Positions 60,779-64,000 of a stretch of DNA of 64,000 nucleotides are shown here, one piece after another. Source of the DNA: Streptomyces sp. NRRL B-1347 (GTDB lineage Bacteria; Actinomycetota; Actinomycetes; Streptomycetales; Streptomycetaceae). The stretch spans positions 1-64,000 of the forward strand of contig NZ_JOJM01000038.1 in NCBI RefSeq assembly GCF_000720325.1, read 5' to 3'. Each line of letters starts with the position of its first letter. The first letter of the stretch is position 1. Under the pieces are notes generated by a model. The model was not told the DNA's origin, searched no databases, and worked only from the letters and a program-made list of their open reading frames with translations. A program made the position numbers and the translations under genes.

Positions 60779-62089
60779 ATGAAGGTTCTGCTCACCGGTG
60801 CCAGCGGTTACATCGGCTCCGCCGTCACCGAGCACCTCGTCGCCGCCGGCCACCAGGTCGTCGCGCTCGTCCGTGACGCCGAGGCGCAGTCAGGCAGAGC
60901 CTGGCACGCCCAGGTCGTCGGTGACACCGCGGACCCGGCCTCGCTGGCCGGCGCGGTGACCCCCGACATAGAGGCCGTGATCCACCTGGCACCCCCGAGC
61001 GGTGACGCGGACGTCGACACCGCCGTCATCGAGGCCCTCGCCACCCCGCTGCGCGGCACCGGCCGCCCCTTCGTCTACACCAGCGGCGTCTGGGTCCTGG
61101 GCGCCACCGGCGCGGCCCAGGAGGTCGGTGAGGAGACCCCGACCAACCCGATCGGCCTCGTCGGCTACCGCCCGCAGATCGAGCAGCGGGTACTGGCCGA
61201 GGCCGCCGAAGGCGTGCGCGCGGCCGTCGTCCGGCCCGCCATCGCGTACGGCCGCGGCGGCGGCATCCCCGCCATCCTGGTCGACCGGGCCCGCCAGCAG
61301 GGCGTGCCCGAGTACTACGGCGACGAGGACGTGCGCTGGCCGACCGTCCACGTGGACGACCTGGCCGAGCTGTTCGTGATCGCCGTCGAGCGGGCCGAGG
61401 CCGGGACCGTGTGGCACGGCGTCGGCGACTCGGCTGTCGCGGTCCGCGACATCGCCCGGGCCGCCGGGCGTGCGGCCGGAGTGCTCGCCGTCCCGCACCC
61501 GGTGCCGGTGGAGCAGGTCACCGACGTCTTCGGCGCGCTGTTCGCGGACGCACTCGCCCTCGACCAGAGCGTCAGCGGCGCCGCCGCCCGTGCCACCCTC
61601 GGCTGGCAGCCGACCCGGCCGGGCGTGGTGGCCGAGCTGACCTCGGGCTCGTACCGCCCGGTCGAGGTGTTCGGCGCCCCCGAAGGACCGGAGACCGACG
61701 CCGAGGTGGCCGCGATCCGCCGCCTGGTCGCCGAGGTCGAGCACGCCCAGCAGAACGAGCTGGTCGACCGGTTCCTGGGCGTCTTCCGCCGCCAGGACCC
61801 GGTGTGGACCACCGGCCACGGCCAGCGCCTTTCGGGCTTCGAGGAGATCGCGACCTTCACCCAGAAGGTGCTGCCCGGCGCGACGGCCGAGTCCACCGCC
61901 GTCTACGACGTCGAGCGCGTGCTGTTCCTGCGGCCCGACGTCGCCGCGGTGAACGTCCGCCAGCAGCCGGTGCTCCCCGACGGCACCCGGATCACCGACC
62001 GTCCCGAGGGCCGCCCGTTCTACATCCTCGTCAAGGAGGACGGCACCTGGCGCGTCGGCGCCGCCCAGAACACCCTGGCCGCCGGCTGA
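60779..62089 (+). CDS. NAD-dependent epimerase/dehydratase fused to a SnoaL-like domain
   Basis: The 436-residue protein begins with an extended-SDR domain: MKVLLTGASGYIGSAVTEHL, IEAVIHLAPPSGDADVD, VYTSGVWVLG, GYRPQIEQRVLAEAAEG (Tyr...; the usual YxxxK lysine position is Gln), VRPAIAYGRGGG. From about residue 325 a SnoaL/SgcJ-EcaC-like domain follows (VEHAQQNELVDRFLGVFRRQDPVWTTGHG ... AAVNVRQQPVLPDG). The fusion suggests a redox enzyme with a ligand-binding partner. ATG 60779 is preferred. Confidence 0.8.
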   Translation: MKVLLTGASGYIGSAVTEHLVAAGHQVVALVRDAEAQSGRAWHAQVVGDTADPASLAGAVTPDIEAVIHLAPPSGDADVDTAVIEALATPLRGTGRPFVYTSGVWVLGATGAAQEVGEETPTNPIGLVGYRPQIEQRVLAEAAEGVRAAVVRPAIAYGRGGGIPAILVDRARQQGVPEYYGDEDVRWPTVHVDDLAELFVIAVERAEAGTVWHGVGDSAVAVRDIARAAGRAAGVLAVPHPVPVEQVTDVFGALFADALALDQSVSGAAARATLGWQPTRPGVVAELTSGSYRPVEVFGAPEGPETDAEVAAIRRLVAEVEHAQQNELVDRFLGVFRRQDPVWTTGHGQRLSGFEEIATFTQKVLPGATAESTAVYDVERVLFLRPDVAAVNVRQQPVLPDGTRITDRPEGRPFYILVKEDGTWRVGAAQNTLAAG

Positions 62090-62199
62090 CGACCTGCACG
62101 GTTCGCGCTGGCCTCGGGCGGTCCGGCCGGCCGCACTCTGAGCTAACCCCCGCCCGTCCCCAACGACCCTGATGAGGGCGGCGGGAGCGGCTTCGGCAG

Positions 62200-62415
62200 C
62201 GGCAGCACCCTTGCTGCCGCTGCCGAGGAAGTACCGGCGGGCGGCGAGAGCGACGCACACCAGGCCGACGGCCTCGCCCAGGGCAGCTCGGGCAAAAAGA
62301 TCCAGGCGAGGCCGAACATGACGGCCGGGCCGTGCGCCTAGTTGATGACCAGGGACGAGCTCAGCAGGGGCTTATCGCGGGTGACGGTGTCCAGGCGGTC
62401 GTAGCGGACCTTGGC
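62200..62415 (-). pseudogene. remnant of an ACR3-type arsenite efflux gene
   Basis: The minus strand encodes AKVRYDRLDTVTRDKPLLSSSLVIN, then TAG where ACR3 proteins have Trp, then AHGPAVMFGLAWIFLPELP. After a further frame change comes GEAVGLVCVALAARRYF, which matches the last helix of ACR3. The middle of the permease is missing. A preceding GQDAESCCPTPLS could be the tail of an arsR-like N-terminus. The remainder of 62090-62587 has no intact gene. Confidence 0.65.
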
Positions 62416-62500
62416 GCACTCAGCGGCGTCGGGCAGCAGCTCTCCGCGTCCTGCCCGAGGGCACTAGTTCTGTTTCGACAGGCTTCTATGTTGACGTCCA

Positions 62501-62527
62501 TCGATTCAAAGTGCAAGGTTGCATCGA
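62501..62527. promoter_or_regulatory. ArsR-like operator before the methyltransferase gene
   Basis: TCGATTCAA (62501-62509) and TTGCATCGA (62519-62527) form an inverted repeat with one mismatch and a 9-base spacer, similar to ArsR-family sites, about 60 bases upstream of the arsM start. Confidence 0.5.
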
Positions 62528-62587
62528 GGAGCATCAATGCAGCTCGGTCCGGGCCGCGTCCGGACCCTTCACCGGGGAGACACCGTG

Positions 62588-63394
62588 ATGAGCGAGCAGA
62601 CCAGCGCTGACCTGCGCGAGACCGTCCGTGAGCGCTACGCCGCGGCGGCCGTCCAAGTCGCGGGAGGTGGCAGCGGCTGTTGCGGACCGCAGGCCGTCGA
62701 GGTCGACGACACCTTCGGTCAGGCCCTCTACGGCGCCGACGACCGCGACGCACTGCCCGCCGAGGCCGTCGCCGCCTCCCTCGGCTGCGGTAACCCCACC
62801 GCCGTCGCCGCCCTGAACGAAGGCGAGCGGGTCCTGGACCTCGGCTCCGGCGGCGGCATCGACGTCCTGCTCTCCGCCCGCCGCGTCGGCCCCACCGGCA
62901 AGGCCTACGGCCTGGACATGACCGAGGAGATGCTCGCCCTGGCCCTGGCCAACGCGCGGAAGGCCGGGGCCACCAACGTCGAGTTCCTCAAGGGCACCAT
63001 CGAAGCCGTCCCACTGCCCGCGAACACCATCGACGTCGTCATCTCCAACTGCGTGATCAACCTGTCCACCGACAAGCCCGCCGTGTTCGCGGAGACGTTC
63101 CGCGTCCTCAAGCCGGGCGGGCGGATCGGCATCTCCGACGTCGTCGCCGACGACCACCTCTCCCCCGGTCAGCGAGCCGAGCGCGGCGACTACGTCGGCT
63201 GCATCGCGGGCGCCCTCTCCTTCGCCGAATACCGCGCGGGCCTCGAAGCCGCCGGATTCACCCACATCGACATCACCCCCACCCACCCGGTTGCCGACGG
63301 CATGCACTCAGCCATCGTCCGCGCCACCAAGCCCGCCACCGGAACCGGCTCCGAGGCCGGGACCATGGGCGCTTGCTGCGGCGAGAGGAGGTAA
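62588..63394 (+). CDS. arsM: arsenite S-adenosylmethionine methyltransferase
   Basis: The 268-residue protein has the SAM site [20 protein letters not shown] near residue 79 and the conserved arsenic-binding cysteines of ArsM: SLGCGNP near 60, [11 protein letters not shown] near 156 and [16 protein letters not shown] near 205, besides GCCGPQ near 36 and a terminal ACCGERR. It methylates As(III) to volatile or less toxic forms. ATG 62588 follows GGGGAG. The nearby efflux gene is broken, so this may be the only arsenic gene here that works. Confidence 0.92.
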   Translation: MSEQTSADLRETVRERYAAAAVQVAGGGSGCCGPQAVEVDDTFGQALYGADDRDALPAEAVAASLGCGNPTAVAALNEGERVLDLGSGGGIDVLLSARRVGPTGKAYGLDMTEEMLALALANARKAGATNVEFLKGTIEAVPLPANTIDVVISNCVINLSTDKPAVFAETFRVLKPGGRIGISDVVADDHLSPGQRAERGDYVGCIAGALSFAEYRAGLEAAGFTHIDITPTHPVADGMHSAIVRATKPATGTGSEAGTMGACCGERR

Positions 63395-63525
63395 CGGCCA
63401 GGAGATGACTGTTGATCCCCATTCGCCCCAAGGGATGCAGGGCGTCCGGGTACGGCGCAGGGACATGAACCGCCCTGGCGGAATTGGCGATTGTCTACGG
63501 TCTCTTCCTTGTTGACGATGGCGAG

Positions 63526-64000
63526 GTGGGGATCGAGGGGGCGGCAGGCCCGAGTGGCGCGGAGGACGCAGCCGCTCTGGTGGCGCGGCTGCGGGAGCTT
63601 CGGGAGCGCAGCGGGCGCAGTTACCGCGAGTTGGAGAAGCGGGCGAGAGCAAGGGGCACGTATCTGCCGCGGAGCACGGTCGCCGGGATGCTCTCCCGTT
63701 CCGCGCTGCCGCGGGAGGACCTTCTGGTCGCCTTCGTGCAGGTGTGCGGTGATGGGGAGCGAGCGGGGGCGTGGCTGGCGGCCAGGCAGTGGATCGCCTC
63801 CCGGGCCTCGCGGGCGGACCCGCACGACGGTGGGCGCGAAGTGGCGGCCGAGCAACGCGAGCAGCAGGAGGGGCCTGGGCCCTGCCTCAACCATCTGCCC
63901 CGGGACGTAGCGGACTTCACCGGCCGGGACGCGGAGATCGACCGCATGGTGGCCGCGGTGACGGATGGCGTGGGGGTCCTGGCTGTCGACGGCATGGCCG
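63526..64000 (+). CDS. XRE-NB-ARC (AfsR-like) regulator, 5' part
   Basis: The open frame runs off the window. Its start has an XRE-like helix-turn-helix (LVARLRELRERSGRSYRELEKRARARGTYLPRSTVAGMLS in parts), a linker, then FTGRDAEIDRMVAAVTDGVGVLAVDGMA, the entry to the P-loop of an NB-ARC/STAND ATPase as in AfsR-like regulators. GTG 63526 is a best guess; TTG 63484 is also in frame. Confidence 0.6.
   Translation, partial: MGIEGAAGPSGAEDAAALVARLRELRERSGRSYRELEKRARARGTYLPRSTVAGMLSRSALPREDLLVAFVQVCGDGERAGAWLAARQWIASRASRADPHDGGREVAAEQREQQEGPGPCLNHLPRDVADFTGRDAEIDRMVAAVTDGVGVLAVDGMA

Noticed and set aside
1..64000. tRNA or rRNA genes
   Set aside because: No stretch with tRNA arms and CCA/TPsiC signatures or rRNA-like sequence was noticed by eye; a covariance-model scan would be needed to exclude one.

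Overview
The window is about 64 kb of very high-GC, densely coded DNA with GTG/TTG starts, GGAG-type ribosome binding sites and typical actinobacterial families (ECF41-like sigma factors, MmyB-type XRE regulator, AfsR-like NB-ARC regulator, IS5-type transposase with Streptomyces-like ends). It is best read as a Streptomyces chromosome, probably an accessory arm region, because biosynthetic, stress, regulator and decayed genes are mixed.

Left part (1-16.4 kb). A secreted S33 peptidase faces a long minus-strand operon (13559 down to 2449). In transcription order it encodes a class I DAHP synthase, a LuxC-like acyl reductase, a PaaK/LuxE-like acyl-activating enzyme, a 12-repeat alpha/alpha-toroid (cyclase-like) protein, a tautomerase-like protein, an acyl carrier protein, a short AMP-ligase, an SDR, a second LuxE-like ligase and an MIO-type aromatic amino acid ammonia lyase/aminomutase. 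A secreted allene-oxide-cyclase/dirigent-like barrel protein lies just downstream. Taken together this looks like an undescribed pathway: shikimate supply, then cinnamate-type acid, acyl-AMP or acyl-ACP, aldehyde, alcohol. It is a bacterial analogue of the phenylpropanoid (monolignol) route. An XRE/MmyB regulator and an MFS exporter lie immediately upstream.

Middle part (16.4-36 kb). Here are an Mrr-like membrane nuclease, a lipoprotein, a secreted protein, a deleted IS5-family element, and an inverted end fragment of the same element on the other side of a RidA gene. Then follow a secreted hydrolase, a MarR/VOC divergent pair with two palindromic operators, a DinB protein, three translationally coupled small ORFs, a degenerate inositol-monophosphatase homologue and a DUF4239 membrane protein. 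The cyanate detoxification operon (carbonic anhydrase, cyanase, deaminase) sits opposite a CynR-like LysR gene. An FAD monooxygenase, an AraC regulator and an ECF41-type sigma factor divergent from an amidohydrolase follow.

Right part (36-64 kb). It holds an ArsR/flavin-reductase pair, a DEAD-box helicase with a hairpin over its ribosome binding site, a quinone-oxidoreductase/FAD-monooxygenase/quinone-oxidoreductase run flanked by 12-bp minisatellites, an M48 protease with a small partner, a stand-alone EF-G domain IV-like protein, a serine hydrolase, an FG-GAP gene broken by one amber codon, an aldo/keto reductase and two membrane proteins. A second ECF41 sigma factor is separated from a LUD gene by a 31-bp inverted repeat. 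Next come another FAD monooxygenase, an ArsR-AHSA1 fusion, an MBL/TetR divergent pair with two operators, LysR, hemerythrin and epimerase-SnoaL fusion genes, a decayed acr3 beside an intact arsM, and the start of an NB-ARC regulator.

Several pseudogenes (transposase, FG-GAP, maleylpyruvate isomerase, MarR, acr3) and at least six tandem-repeat loci point to a fast-evolving region. All functional statements come from reading the sequence; no database search was run.
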